DNA from: Oscillospiraceae bacterium
Lineage (GTDB): Bacteria; Bacillota; Clostridia; Oscillospirales; CAG-272
Reading direction: 5' to 3'
NCBI GenBank assembly: GCA_015063845.1
Contig: SVTJ01000001.1
Location: forward strand, 186,001 to 250,000
DNA: 64,000 nt
The notes below the pieces were generated by a model that was given only the letters and a program-made list of their open reading frames with translations, was not told the DNA's origin and did no database searches. Shown piece by piece: positions 24,968-34,300 of the stretch (position 1 is the stretch's first letter; each line of letters opens with the position of its first letter). The translations under genes and the position numbers were made by a program.

Positions 24968-25591
24968 ATGTTTTACTATATATCAGGAAAGCTTGCTTAT
25001 CTTGATTCGAACTGTGCAGTGATCGATGCAGGCGGTGTTGGATACAAAATGACCATAACGCACAACACTCATTCTCAGATGCCCCCTCATCTTACGGTAA
25101 GTGAACCACCAATTGTTAAGCTTTATAGCTATATGGCTGTCAGAGAGGACGGAGTGGAGCTGTTTGGATTTATGAGCGAAGAAGAGCTCTCTGCTTTTAA
25201 GATGCTTATAACGGTTTCTGGCGTTGGTCCCAAAGCCGCTGTTTCAATACTTTCACACTTAACTCCCGCAAAGCTTGCGGTTGCTGTGTGCACCGAAGAT
25301 AAGAAATCCATCTCGCAGGCAAACGGAATAGGTCCAAAGACAGCCGCAAGAATAATACTTGAACTCAAGGACAAGCTCAAAGGACAATCTCTTGGCGATA
25401 CTGATGATGAGCAAACAGCTATAATAACCGAGAGTAATGCTGCTTCGAGCAAGCTCAGCGATGCGCAAGATGCTCTTGCTGTTCTCGGATATTCGAGAAA
25501 TGAAGCACTTTCCGTTCTTAAAACCATTGATACTACGACATTGGAGCTTGACGACATTATTCGTCTTGCGCTCAAAAAGCTCATGAGATAA
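24968..25591 (+). CDS. ruvA: Holliday junction branch-migration protein RuvA
   Basis: Tetrameric protein that binds Holliday junctions and loads RuvB. It has 207 residues in the standard three domains. The N-terminal OB-fold starts 'MFYYISGKLAYLDSNCAVID', with 'GGVGYKM' after it. The central tandem helix-hairpin-helix motifs are 'LITVSGVGPKAAVSIL' (about 78-93) and 'ANGIGPKTAARIILELKDKL' (about 117-136). The C-terminal three-helix domain ('DALAVLGYSRNEALSVL', about 166-182) contacts RuvB. The ribosome site is GGAGG ahead of ATG 24968, and ruvB follows after 22 bases. Confidence 0.98.
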   Translation: MFYYISGKLAYLDSNCAVIDAGGVGYKMTITHNTHSQMPPHLTVSEPPIVKLYSYMAVREDGVELFGFMSEEELSAFKMLITVSGVGPKAAVSILSHLTPAKLAVAVCTEDKKSISQANGIGPKTAARIILELKDKLKGQSLGDTDDEQTAIITESNAASSKLSDAQDALAVLGYSRNEALSVLKTIDTTTLELDDIIRLALKKLMR

Positions 25592-25613
25592 CCCATGAAA
25601 GGAGATATCGGAT

Positions 25614-26678
25614 ATGGACTTTTCTGAAGATTTTGATTTTGAAAACCGAATAATGACTACCTCCGCGATAAAGGATGACAGCGATGCTGAAACCTCTTTG
25701 CGTCCTAAAACGCTTGCCGAATATATCGGCCAGGAAAAAGCTAAGGAAAATCTTAAGATCTACATTGAGGCAGCTAAAATACGCGGTGAAAACCTTGACC
25801 ACGTATTACTTTACGGACCTCCCGGTCTTGGTAAAACAACGTTGTCCAATATTATTGCCGCAGAAATGGGGGTAAATATAAGAATAACCTCAGGCCCTGC
25901 GATCGAAAAGCAAGGAGACCTTGCTGCACTGCTCACAAATCTTGCCGAGGGAGACGTTCTTTTTATCGACGAGATACACCGTCTTTCTCGCTCGGTCGAG
26001 GAGATACTTTATCCCGCAATGGAGGATAACGCTCTCGATATTATTATCGGTAAGGGCCCTGCCGCAAGGAGTATACGAATAGATCTTCCGAGATTTACTC
26101 TCATAGGCGCAACAACACGAGCAGGTCAGCTCACGACACCTCTTCGTGACCGTTTTGGTGTTATGCTCAAGCTCGAGCTTTATACCCCCGAAGAGCTTAC
26201 AACTATTGTTAAGCGAAGCGCGGGAATACTCGGACTACCTATTACGGATGACGGTGCTTATGAGATCGCTTCGCGTTCAAGAGGTACACCTCGAATTGCC
26301 AACCGTCTTCTTAAGAGAGTTCGCGATTTTGCACAGGTAGAGGGTAGTGACAAGATCGACTCTAAGATAGCCAACTATGCTCTTCAAAGACTTGAGATAG
26401 ACCAGCTCGGTCTTGATAATACCGACAGAAAGATGCTTGAAACAATTATAAAATTCTACGACGGCGGTCCTGTTGGTCTGGAGACACTTGCTGCGACGGT
26501 AGGCGAGGAAGCGGTTACGCTTGAGGACGTATACGAGCCTTATCTTCTTCAGATTGGCTTCCTTAGCCGAACTCCGAGAGGAAGATGCGTCACAAGACTT
26601 GGTTATGAGCATTTGGGAATTCCCTTCCGTTCTCAACCTAATTCTAAGAGCGAGCAAATTGATATTTTCAGCGAATAA
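25614..26678 (+). CDS. ruvB: Holliday junction branch-migration ATPase RuvB
   Basis: Hexameric AAA+ motor that drives branch migration with RuvA. The 354 residues contain the N-terminal '[19 protein letters not shown]', Walker [12 protein letters not shown] (about 65-75), Walker B '[12 protein letters not shown]' (about 116-127) and sensor I '[20 protein letters not shown]' (about 161-180) with the arginine finger. The C-terminal winged helix includes '[16 protein letters not shown]' and the terminal '[14 protein letters not shown]'. A GAAAGGAGA lies ahead of ATG 25614. Last gene of the DUF951-yfhO-ruvA-ruvB operon; a strong terminator follows directly. Confidence 0.98.
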   Translation: MDFSEDFDFENRIMTTSAIKDDSDAETSLRPKTLAEYIGQEKAKENLKIYIEAAKIRGENLDHVLLYGPPGLGKTTLSNIIAAEMGVNIRITSGPAIEKQGDLAALLTNLAEGDVLFIDEIHRLSRSVEEILYPAMEDNALDIIIGKGPAARSIRIDLPRFTLIGATTRAGQLTTPLRDRFGVMLKLELYTPEELTTIVKRSAGILGLPITDDGAYEIASRSRGTPRIANRLLKRVRDFAQVEGSDKIDSKIANYALQRLEIDQLGLDNTDRKMLETIIKFYDGGPVGLETLAATVGEEAVTLEDVYEPYLLQIGFLSRTPRGRCVTRLGYEHLGIPFRSQPNSKSEQIDIFSE

Positions 26679-26718
26679 AAAATATGCCATACACATTTCC
26701 TTGTGTATGGCATATTTT
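26679..26718. terminator. Bidirectional terminator between ruvB and alr
   Basis: Perfect 17-bp stem (26679-26695 with 26702-26718, core ATATGCCATACACA) and a 6-base loop, with T-rich ends on both strands. It lies right after the ruvB stop, and the alr stop codon is within its right edge, so it can end both converging transcripts. Confidence 0.9.
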
Positions 26719-27904
26719 AATTAACAGTGGTATCAAGTATTCCGAGATGTATTCCGTCAACGCATCCGTTTCTTATAAATACGCGTGGAACACGTTTACC
26801 GACAGAACAAACGATCTCGTAGTTTATCGTTCCGTTTGCCGCAGCTATGGTGTCTGCTGTATTTATACAGCTACTGTCTCCAAATACAGTTACTTCGTCT
26901 CCCATTTGAACGTCGGGAATATCGGTAACGTCAAGCATAAGCTGATCCATACATATCCTGCCGATGATAGGTGCTCTCTTTCCTTTGACGTCAAGTGCGA
27001 TCCCGTGCTTTGCGTTTGATCTCAAAAAACCGTCCGCATATCCCATTGGAACAGTGGCTATCTTCATCTTCTTTGGAGCAACAAAATCGCTGCCATAGCT
27101 TACGGTAGCACCTGCTTCAACTGTTTTTACATGTGAAACGACTGTTTTTAGCGACATAACGGGCTTTATATTCGGATGATTAAACGTGTCCGATGATGGC
27201 ATAAGACCGTAAAGAATTATTCCGACACGTACCATGTTCATTCCGAATTCGGGATAGTCGACAGTAGCCGCGCTGTTGGCGCAATGCTTGTATTTAAAGA
27301 CGATGCCTTTGCTATCAAGATCTTTGATGATCTCTAAAAATCTGAAATGCTGTTCATTTGAAAAAGCTTTGCCCGCTTCACCGCAATCAGATACGGCGAA
27401 GTGCGTGAAAATTCCCTCCGGAACGATACCGTCAAGCTTGCAAGCAAGGGCAATATCATCAACTGCGCTTTCATCGTCATATAAAAAGCCTAAGCGACCC
27501 ATTCCCGTGTCTATCTTTATATGTACGTTGACTTTCGCCGCACTGAGAGACGCGTGATATGAAAGCTGCTTTGCGTACTCGAGAGAATATACACACTGTG
27601 ATATATTAAGCTCTGAAAGCTTTTTTGCGCATTCGGGCGGCGTGTAGCCGAGAATAACGATAGAGCCACGTAGCCCCTCATTGCGAAGCTGCACCGCTTC
27701 TTCGATATTTGAAACAGCAAACCAACGCGCGCCTGCCTGTTCAAGTGCCTTAGCAACTCTCGGCGCGTGATGACCATAAGCATTAGCTTTTACAACGCAG
27801 CAAAGCTCAACGTCAGAAGCCAGATACGATTTTATACTGTTATAATTGTATATTAAATTGTCAAGATTAATTTCAGTCCATAGTCTTTTCCAAAAGCTAT
27901 TCAT
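26717..27904 (-). CDS. alr: Alanine racemase
   Basis: Pyridoxal-phosphate enzyme that interconverts L- and D-alanine, supplying D-alanine for peptidoglycan. At 395 residues it is of normal size. The PLP lysine is Lys39 in CVVKANAYGH. The second catalytic base, a tyrosine, is in 'GATVSYGSDFVAPKKMKIA' (about 259-277), followed by the family's 'VPMGYADGF'. The substrate and PLP phosphate residues are in 'VRVGIILYGLMPS' (about 224-236). The C-terminal beta domain has 'IGRICMDQLMLDVTD' (about 311-325). It is a single-gene unit with its own promoter and shares a terminator with ruvB. Confidence 0.97.
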   Translation of the reverse strand: MNSFWKRLWTEINLDNLIYNYNSIKSYLASDVELCCVVKANAYGHHAPRVAKALEQAGARWFAVSNIEEAVQLRNEGLRGSIVILGYTPPECAKKLSELNISQCVYSLEYAKQLSYHASLSAAKVNVHIKIDTGMGRLGFLYDDESAVDDIALACKLDGIVPEGIFTHFAVSDCGEAGKAFSNEQHFRFLEIIKDLDSKGIVFKYKHCANSAATVDYPEFGMNMVRVGIILYGLMPSSDTFNHPNIKPVMSLKTVVSHVKTVEAGATVSYGSDFVAPKKMKIATVPMGYADGFLRSNAKHGIALDVKGKRAPIIGRICMDQLMLDVTDIPDVQMGDEVTVFGDSSCINTADTIAAANGTINYEIVCSVGKRVPRVFIRNGCVDGIHLGILDTTVN

Positions 27905-27938
27905 TTTATCCTCAATTCTTGACGCGATATTATAGCGT

Positions 27939-27967
27939 AATTATAGCATATTTTTATTAAAAAGTCA
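27939..27967 (-). promoter_or_regulatory. Promoter of alr
   Basis: On the minus strand TTGACT (27967-27962), 17 bases, TATAAT (27944-27939) preceded by TGC (extended -10), 34 bases before the alr start. A second TATAAT lies about 13 bases further downstream. Confidence 0.85.
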
Positions 27968-28036
27968 ACAAACTCAAAATATAATATTATGAATTATCAA
28001 ACTTTATTCTTGCTTAATTTATTTTTAATAAAAGTA

Positions 28037-28066
28037 TTGACTTTACCGTACTTATTGTGATATAAT
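28037..28066 (+). promoter_or_regulatory. Promoter of tRNA-Leu
   Basis: TTGACT (28037-28042), 18 bases, TATAAT (28061-28066) with TGA before the -10; 18 bases before the tRNA 5' end. Confidence 0.85.
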
Positions 28067-28084
28067 ATTTAGCGTTGAGAAAAC

Positions 28085-28171
28085 GCCGGTGTGATGGAAT
28101 TGGCAGACGTGCTGGACTCAAAATCCAGTGGTAGCGATACCGTGTCGGTTCGACCCCGACCACCGGCACCA
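28085..28171 (+). tRNA. tRNA-Leu (anticodon CAA)
   Basis: An 87-base type II tRNA that reads UUG codons. The acceptor stem GCCGGTG (28085-28091) pairs with CACCGGC (28161-28167), then discriminator A and an encoded CCA (28169-28171). The anticodon arm is CTGGA-CTCAAAA-TCCAG, anticodon CAA. The D-arm has GGCAGAC and the T-arm GTCGG-TTCGACC-CCGAC. The long variable arm (TGGTAGCGATACCGTG) is typical of leucine tRNAs. It stands alone between its own promoter and terminator. Confidence 0.97.
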
Positions 28172-28207
28172 AAAAGCTCTGACATACTTTTGTATGTCAG
28201 AGCTTTT
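28172..28207 (+). terminator. Terminator after tRNA-Leu
   Basis: Perfect 16-bp stem (28172-28187 with 28192-28207, core GCTCTGACATAC) with TTTT loop and T-tract. Its right end is four bases from the GH2 stop codon, so it also serves the converging MFS-GH2 transcript. Confidence 0.9.
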
Positions 28208-28211
28208 ACTT

Positions 28212-29939
28212 TTACTCTGCGTTATTTGCTTGCTCATAGAGCTTTTGATTTATGGCATTCATACGTTCGGGAGATATCTTGATGACCTTTCTGTCGTAGG
28301 TAACAAGACCGTTTATCTCCTCTTCAACATCAGAGACCTGTGTGTACACACAGCCGCAAAGCCCTTTTCGGAGCAAAGGAAGGACTTTGTTAAGATATAG
28401 TTTTTCAAGTGACTGACAAAAAGTTTCTGTGTCCTTGAATTTTTTATATCCAAATTCTTTGTTCTCATTAAAAACGTGTCCATCTATTTTAAGTGAATAT
28501 CCGCCGAATTCACTTAGCACTACGGGGCGTTTATCTTTGGGAACCTTGAGGGGTGTGTAATAGGTGTGAAGACTTTTAAGCTCTGTCTTTCCAACACCTT
28601 GATCATGCCAGCCACTCACGCTGTCAATGATACGAGTATCATCAAGCTCCTTTATAAGTTTAGTATATTTTTCGGAGTCAAACTGTCCCCAGCCCTCGTT
28701 AAACGGGACCCATACACCGATAGAGGTACAGTTTTTTAGTGCGTTTACAGTTTCATACACCGACTGTTCAAATTCAGCTCTTCCCTCTTCGTTTTCTCTG
28801 GAAAAGTATTTATAATCGTTATCCTTGTGTTTAAAACCAAGGAAAGGAAAGGCAGCTATGTGAGTAAACTTATATTCACCGCCACCGTTGACAAAATCCT
28901 GCCAAACTACAAATCCGAGCTTATCGCAGTGGTAGTACCAGCGCATTGGCTCAATTTTTATGTGCTTCCTTATCATATTGAAGCCCATATCCTTAAGCAT
29001 TTTCAGCTCGTCAATTACAGCTTGCTCGGAAGGATAGGTCAACAAGCCGTCACACCAATATCCTTGATCTAAGACGCCACTCATAAAATAAGGTCTGCCG
29101 TTGAGAAGCAATCTTGGTTTTCCTTTGTTGTCTTTACCGATACCAAACGAACGGACACCGAAATATGAGCGGATACTGTCACCGCTAGATGTTGTCAATT
29201 CAAAATCATAAAGCTTTGGATGCTCGGGAGACCAAAGATCAAATTCATAATTTACACAGATGCTTCCCTTGAAGGTCGTTTCAAAAAAGCAATCGCTGCC
29301 ATCAAATATCTTAAGCTCTTGCTCACCGTCATAATCCGTCGCGATAGTTACGCTGCGAGCTATCGCATCTGTTTTTACGGTGATATCCTTGATATGCTCC
29401 GTTGGCATACTCTCAAGCCAGACCGTTTGCCATATGCCGCTTTGAGGAGTATACCAAATACCACCCGGCGTTGAGGACTGCTTTCCTCTTGCTCCATGTG
29501 AGTCCTCAGTCGTGTCGGTGCATTCAAAGCGAAGCGTGTTCTCGCCCTCAAAAATAAGTTCTGCTATATCAGTCTCAAACGGCGTATATCCACCTCTATG
29601 TGAGCAAGCAAGCTTACCGTTTACAAAGACCTTGCAATAGCTGTCAACCGCTCCAAAATGAAGCTTTGTCGCTCCCAACAGCATATTCTTATCTATGTTA
29701 AATTTTCTTTCATAAACCAATAGCTCATCTTTTTCAAGTTTGAAGCCGTTCGCAACACCGCTGTTCTCTGCCTCGGGTGAAAAAGGAACAGTAACTGCTC
29801 CGCTAAACGTTGTTACTCCGTCCTTGATCTTTGATAATTTCCATTCACCGTTAAGGCAAAGAAAACTATCTCTAACAAACTGAGGTCTTGGATATTCGGA
29901 ATGCGGTATTTCGCCTATTTTATAATTAGTTTTCAGCAT
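28212..29939 (-). CDS. Glycoside hydrolase family 2 protein (beta-galactosidase/glucuronidase type)
   Basis: A 575-residue GH2 enzyme with the three minimal domains. An N-terminal sugar-binding jelly roll carries 'LNGEWKL' and 'LHFGAVDSYCKVFVNGK' (about 92-108). An immunoglobulin-like domain spans about 185-275. A TIM barrel from about residue 280 follows. The acid/base Glu415 is in PFNEGWGQFD and the nucleophile is probably Glu477 in VVLSEFGGYS. There is no signal peptide, so it should act on imported oligosaccharide or glycoside. The usual C-terminal extensions of LacZ are absent; sugar specificity cannot be read. Its start overlaps the end of the MFS gene by 14 bases, so uptake and hydrolysis are probably coupled. 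Confidence 0.88.
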   Translation of the reverse strand: MLKTNYKIGEIPHSEYPRPQFVRDSFLCLNGEWKLSKIKDGVTTFSGAVTVPFSPEAENSGVANGFKLEKDELLVYERKFNIDKNMLLGATKLHFGAVDSYCKVFVNGKLACSHRGGYTPFETDIAELIFEGENTLRFECTDTTEDSHGARGKQSSTPGGIWYTPQSGIWQTVWLESMPTEHIKDITVKTDAIARSVTIATDYDGEQELKIFDGSDCFFETTFKGSICVNYEFDLWSPEHPKLYDFELTTSSGDSIRSYFGVRSFGIGKDNKGKPRLLLNGRPYFMSGVLDQGYWCDGLLTYPSEQAVIDELKMLKDMGFNMIRKHIKIEPMRWYYHCDKLGFVVWQDFVNGGGEYKFTHIAAFPFLGFKHKDNDYKYFSRENEEGRAEFEQSVYETVNALKNCTSIGVWVPFNEGWGQFDSEKYTKLIKELDDTRIIDSVSGWHDQGVGKTELKSLHTYYTPLKVPKDKRPVVLSEFGGYSLKIDGHVFNENKEFGYKKFKDTETFCQSLEKLYLNKVLPLLRKGLCGCVYTQVSDVEEEINGLVTYDRKVIKISPERMNAINQKLYEQANNAE

Positions 29940-31266
29940 TATCGGATCTCACTTTCGAGTTGATCTTAACAAGTAGCGGTATTAATATAAACATACCGAG
30001 AGATACTATTGCTCCCACAAGAAAGATCTGCGGAGCGGGAATGTATTGTGTTGTCATTACGTCAGCAGAATTCAGATCAGGGAGCGGTATATTCATTGTT
30101 TTATTGACAGCATTACCTATCATAGGACCAACAAGCATAGGTATCAGCACACTGAATACCATTCTTACGCCTTGAAGCTTTCCAACGGCACCTGAGGGGG
30201 TATGATCTCTTACGATAGACCCGCACAACGCCGATACAAATATATATCCCGTTATCATTACAAATCCGGCAAGTCCAAAGGTTACTAAAAGTGTAAGCTT
30301 GTCTCCACTCTGAAATACGTACATTCCAATAAGTCCAACAGCCATTATAGCACTGGCTATATATAGGAGCGTATATTTATTCTTTTTGTCGGAAAGTCTG
30401 CCGAGAAAAACGTTGATTATCGCGCCCACTATTATTGCAGCTCCAAAAACTATGCTGTACTCAATGACACTGAATCCAAGAAAAGTCTTCATATAAATTA
30501 TCAGATACGGCATAAATACCTGACAAGCAATGCCGTACACCATAACGATAAGAAGAGTTACGTAGAAGGACGGATTTTTCTTCACGACTGACGGCATAAA
30601 GCCGTAAAATATATCTTTAAGAGTACCGTTTTTTGAGAGCTCTGCGCTATCCTTTATAAGAAACAGTCCAAATACACCGCATAGGCTTATAACAAGACCG
30701 AGAATCAAAAACAGCATCTTGTATCCCATAGCTTCAACAAGTATTCCAAATCCCCCCGCAACAATAAGCATAGCGACGAGCGGTAATATAGCAAGTATTC
30801 CTTCAACGCTGCCACGGAAAGACGGCTTAGTATTGTCGGTTACCCATGCGTTAAAGCAAGCGTCGTTTGCAGTAGAGCCGAACAAGGTCATAATACAGTC
30901 GCCAACAACTACGGCAACAAGTGTAACAAATACTGCGTTTTCAATCGGTACACCGAATAGTCCGTGCACAGTATCGGGAGACAAAAAGCCGAACAGCGCG
31001 ACACTTACTCCCCAAATGATATATCCTATCGATATAAAGCGAGAGCGGTTTCCTGCTTTGTCCGAGAATGTTCCCGCAATAAGCGTAGCTATTGTAGCGA
31101 CGATACCGCTGAGCTGAACCATAAGCGTTACGGTTTCGAGCGAAGGAGCAACTGTCTCAAAAACAAAGAGATTAAAATACATATTTTCGACCGACCAAGC
31201 TATCTGACCTATCAGTCCGAACAATATCAGTATCGACCAATTTCGTTTGCCAAATTTTTCTGTCAT
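29926..31266 (-). CDS. MFS transporter, probably for a glycoside
   Basis: A 446-residue major facilitator superfamily permease with twelve predicted helices. The loop between helices 2 and 3 has 'GTFSDKAGNRSRFISIG' (about 64-80), the MFS motif A, and the equivalent loop in the second half has 'GRLSDKKNKYTLL' (about 289-301). No S component, ATPase or binding protein is nearby. It is the promoter-proximal gene of a two-gene operon with a GH2 glycosidase, which points to uptake of a beta-linked sugar. The substrate is not known. It begins at ATG 31266 with GGAGG about 7 bases upstream. Confidence 0.85.
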   Translation of the reverse strand: MTEKFGKRNWSILILFGLIGQIAWSVENMYFNLFVFETVAPSLETVTLMVQLSGIVATIATLIAGTFSDKAGNRSRFISIGYIIWGVSVALFGFLSPDTVHGLFGVPIENAVFVTLVAVVVGDCIMTLFGSTANDACFNAWVTDNTKPSFRGSVEGILAILPLVAMLIVAGGFGILVEAMGYKMLFLILGLVISLCGVFGLFLIKDSAELSKNGTLKDIFYGFMPSVVKKNPSFYVTLLIVMVYGIACQVFMPYLIIYMKTFLGFSVIEYSIVFGAAIIVGAIINVFLGRLSDKKNKYTLLYIASAIMAVGLIGMYVFQSGDKLTLLVTFGLAGFVMITGYIFVSALCGSIVRDHTPSGAVGKLQGVRMVFSVLIPMLVGPMIGNAVNKTMNIPLPDLNSADVMTTQYIPAPQIFLVGAIVSLGMFILIPLLVKINSKVRSDNAEN

Positions 31267-31285
31267 ATTTGACCTCCTACCGCTT

Positions 31286-31324
31286 AGATATCTATATTAT
31301 AACATTTGCTTGATTTGATGTCAA
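31286..31324 (-). promoter_or_regulatory. Consensus promoter and palindrome ahead of the MFS-GH2 operon
   Basis: On the minus strand a perfect TTGACA (31324-31319), 17 bases, perfect TATAAT (31301-31296) with TGT before it. A 10-base palindrome TAGATATCTA (31286-31295) lies directly after the -10, over the expected transcription start, and could be a repressor site for this very strong promoter. Confidence 0.85.
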
Positions 31325-31348
31325 TAACAAAACTTTTCCAAGGCAGCA

Positions 31349-31376
31349 AAAAGACGGTCGAAAACGACCGTCTTTT
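31349..31376 (-). terminator. Terminator of the purine operon
   Basis: Perfect 12-bp stem AAAAGACGGTCG/CGACCGTCTTTT (31349-31360 with 31365-31376), loop AAAA, 10 bases after the purL stop. Confidence 0.9.
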
Positions 31377-31386
31377 ATATTTTGTT

Positions 31387-34300
31387 TTACTTGAAATATT
31401 CAACCGCAGACTCGAACATCATCATATCGTAGTTGCCTTCAACGTTCTTATAAAGTCCGTTGGAATATCTCTCAGAGTGTCCCATCTTACCGAGCACATG
31501 ACCGTCGGGAGAAGTGATTCCCTCGATAGCAGCGCAAGAGTTATTGGGATTGTAGAGTATATCCGATGTGGGCTTACCTGAAAGATCTACGTACTGAGTT
31601 GCGATCTGACCGTTCTTTGCAAGCTGTGCGATCAGCTCGTCAGATGCAAGGAAGCGACCTTCACCGTGAGATATCGGTACTGAGTAAACATCTCCAACCT
31701 TTGCCTTCGCGAGCCAAGGAGACATATTAGACGCAATTCTTGTACGAACTATTCTCGACTGGTGGCGACCGATAGAGTTGAACGTAAGTGTAGGACAGCT
31801 TGCGTCTGTATCAATGATCTCACCGTAAGGAACGAGACCGAGCTTGATTATAGCCTGGAAGCCGTTACAAATACCACACATAAGTCCGCCTCTTACCTTA
31901 AGAAGCTTGTTGACCTCTTCCTTAATAGCGCCGTTACGGAAGAATGCAGTAATGAACTTACCCGATCCGTCGGGCTCATCACCGCCCGAGAATCCGCCGG
32001 GAACGAAGATTATCTGAGCCTCGGAGGCAAGCTTTGCAAACTGCTCTACGGAATCGGAAATACCCTTAGAGGAAAGGTTATTTATAACGAATATCTCTGA
32101 CTCAGCACCAGCTCTGTTAAATGCCTTTGCGGAATCGTACTCACAGTTTGTACCCGGGAACACAGGAATAAGCACCTTGGGCTTTGCGCACTTAATAATA
32201 GCGGGAGCTCTGTTATCAATGCTATACTCAAACGCGGGTATCTCGCCCTCAGCCTCGGCAGCATGGGTCTTGTAAACTTTTTCGAGAACGTTTTCGTAGT
32301 CACTGTAAAGTGCTGACATATCGACCTTTTCACCTGCGAAAGTTACTGCGTTTTCAGCAACTGTCTCACCGAGCAAAATACCGTCGATCTCAACACCGTC
32401 TGCAACCTCAAGTATGAATGATCCATAGTTGTATGCGAATACGTCGTCTATAGCAATACCGTCGTTGAACTTAAATCCAATATCGTTACCGAATGACATC
32501 TTCATAATTGCCTCAGCAACACCGCCATACGTGGGTGTGTATGCCGCAAGCACTGCGCCCTTCTCTACAAGCGCTCTTACCTTATTGTAAAGAGCGATAA
32601 GAGATTTGGGATCAGGAAGATTGTCTTTTGTATATTCGGGAGTAAGCATATAAACCTTACTGAAAGGAAGCTTGAATTCGGGAGTTACTACCTCGCCGAC
32701 CTTACCGGTCGTAACTGCAAAAGAGACGAGTGTAGGAGGAACGTCGATGTTCTCGAACGTACCGCTCATAGAGTCCTTACCGCCGATAGAAGCGATACCA
32801 AGGTCTTTTTGTGCCATGAAAGCACCGAGAAGCGCAGCCATGGGCTTACCCCAACGCTCAGCGTCCTTCTTAGGCTTTTCAAAGTATTCCTGGAACGTAA
32901 GATATACGTCTTCAAAAGAAGCTCCCCCCGCTATAAGCTTTGATACAGACTCAACAACGGCAAGATAAGCGCCGTGATAGGGGCTCTTCTCGGAGATGAA
33001 AGGATTATAACCCCATGCCATATATGAAACAGTGTCTGTGTCTGCGCTCTCTACGGAGATCTTATTTACCATTACCTGAGAAGGCGTACTCTGGTTCTTT
33101 CCGCCGAAAGGCATCATAACGGTTCCTGCGCCGATAGTGGAGTCAAAACGCTCGGAAAGACCTCTCTTCGAGCATACGTTAAGGTCGGTCGCAACTGCCT
33201 GCATACGCTCCTTAAAGCTTCCTTCAAGCTTTTTCTCATAAGCTGTCGTTGCCTTGGTAGCGATATCAATATGCTTTTCAGCACCGTTGGAGTTAAGGAA
33301 TTCGCGTGAGAGATCAACTATGACCTTTCCGTTCCAGTGCATAACAAGTCTCGGAAGTGCTGTAACGTGCGCAACGATAGTAGCTTCAAGATTTTCCTTG
33401 CTAGCAAGCTCAATAAAGCGTTCAGCGTCCTGCTTTTCAACAACGACCGCCATTCTTTCCTGAGATTCACTTATTGCAAGCTCTGTTCCGTCAAGTCCTT
33501 CGTACTTCTTGGGAACAGCGTTAAGGTCGATATTGATACCGTCAGCAAGCTCACCGATAGCTACCGATACACCGCCTGCACCGAAGTCGTTACATCTCTT
33601 GATAAGCTTGGACGCTTCAGGGTTTCGGAACAGTCTCTGGAGCTTTCTTTCCTCGGGAGCGTTACCCTTTTGTACCTCAGCACCGCAAGTCTCGAGTGAC
33701 GAGAGCGTATGAGACTTGGAAGATCCCGTAGCACCGCCGCAGCCATCGCGTCCCGTTCTACCGCCAAGAAGAATTATGATATCTCCGTCGCAAGGAACTT
33801 CACGGCGAACGTTCTCGGCAGGAGCAGCAGCTATAACTGCACCGATCTCCATTCTCTTTGCAACGTATCCGTCGTGATATATCTCGTCGACCTGTCCTGT
33901 TGCAAGTCCTATCTGGTTACCGTATGAAGAGTAACCCGCAGCAGCAGTCGTAACAAGCTTTCTCTGAGGAAGCTTACCGGGAAGTGTCTCGGACACGTGT
34001 CGTCTGGGGTCAGCCGCACCTGTTACACGCATAGCCGCATATACGTAGGATCTACCTGAAAGCGGGTCACGAATAGCACCGCCGATACAAGTAGCCGCGC
34101 CGCCAAAAGGCTCGATCTCTGTGGGGTGGTTATGTGTTTCATTCTTAAACAGCAACAGCCAATCCTGCTCCTCGCCGTCAACATTGACCTTGATCTTTAC
34201 AGTACAAGCGTTGATCTCCTCGGACTCATCAAGCTTTGGAAGCTTACCCTCTGCCTTAAGATATCTTGTTGCGATAGTTGCGATATCCATAAGATTTATG

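Noticed and set aside
28091..28282. 63-codon frame over the tRNA
   Set aside because: It is the tRNA-Leu gene and its terminator read as protein.
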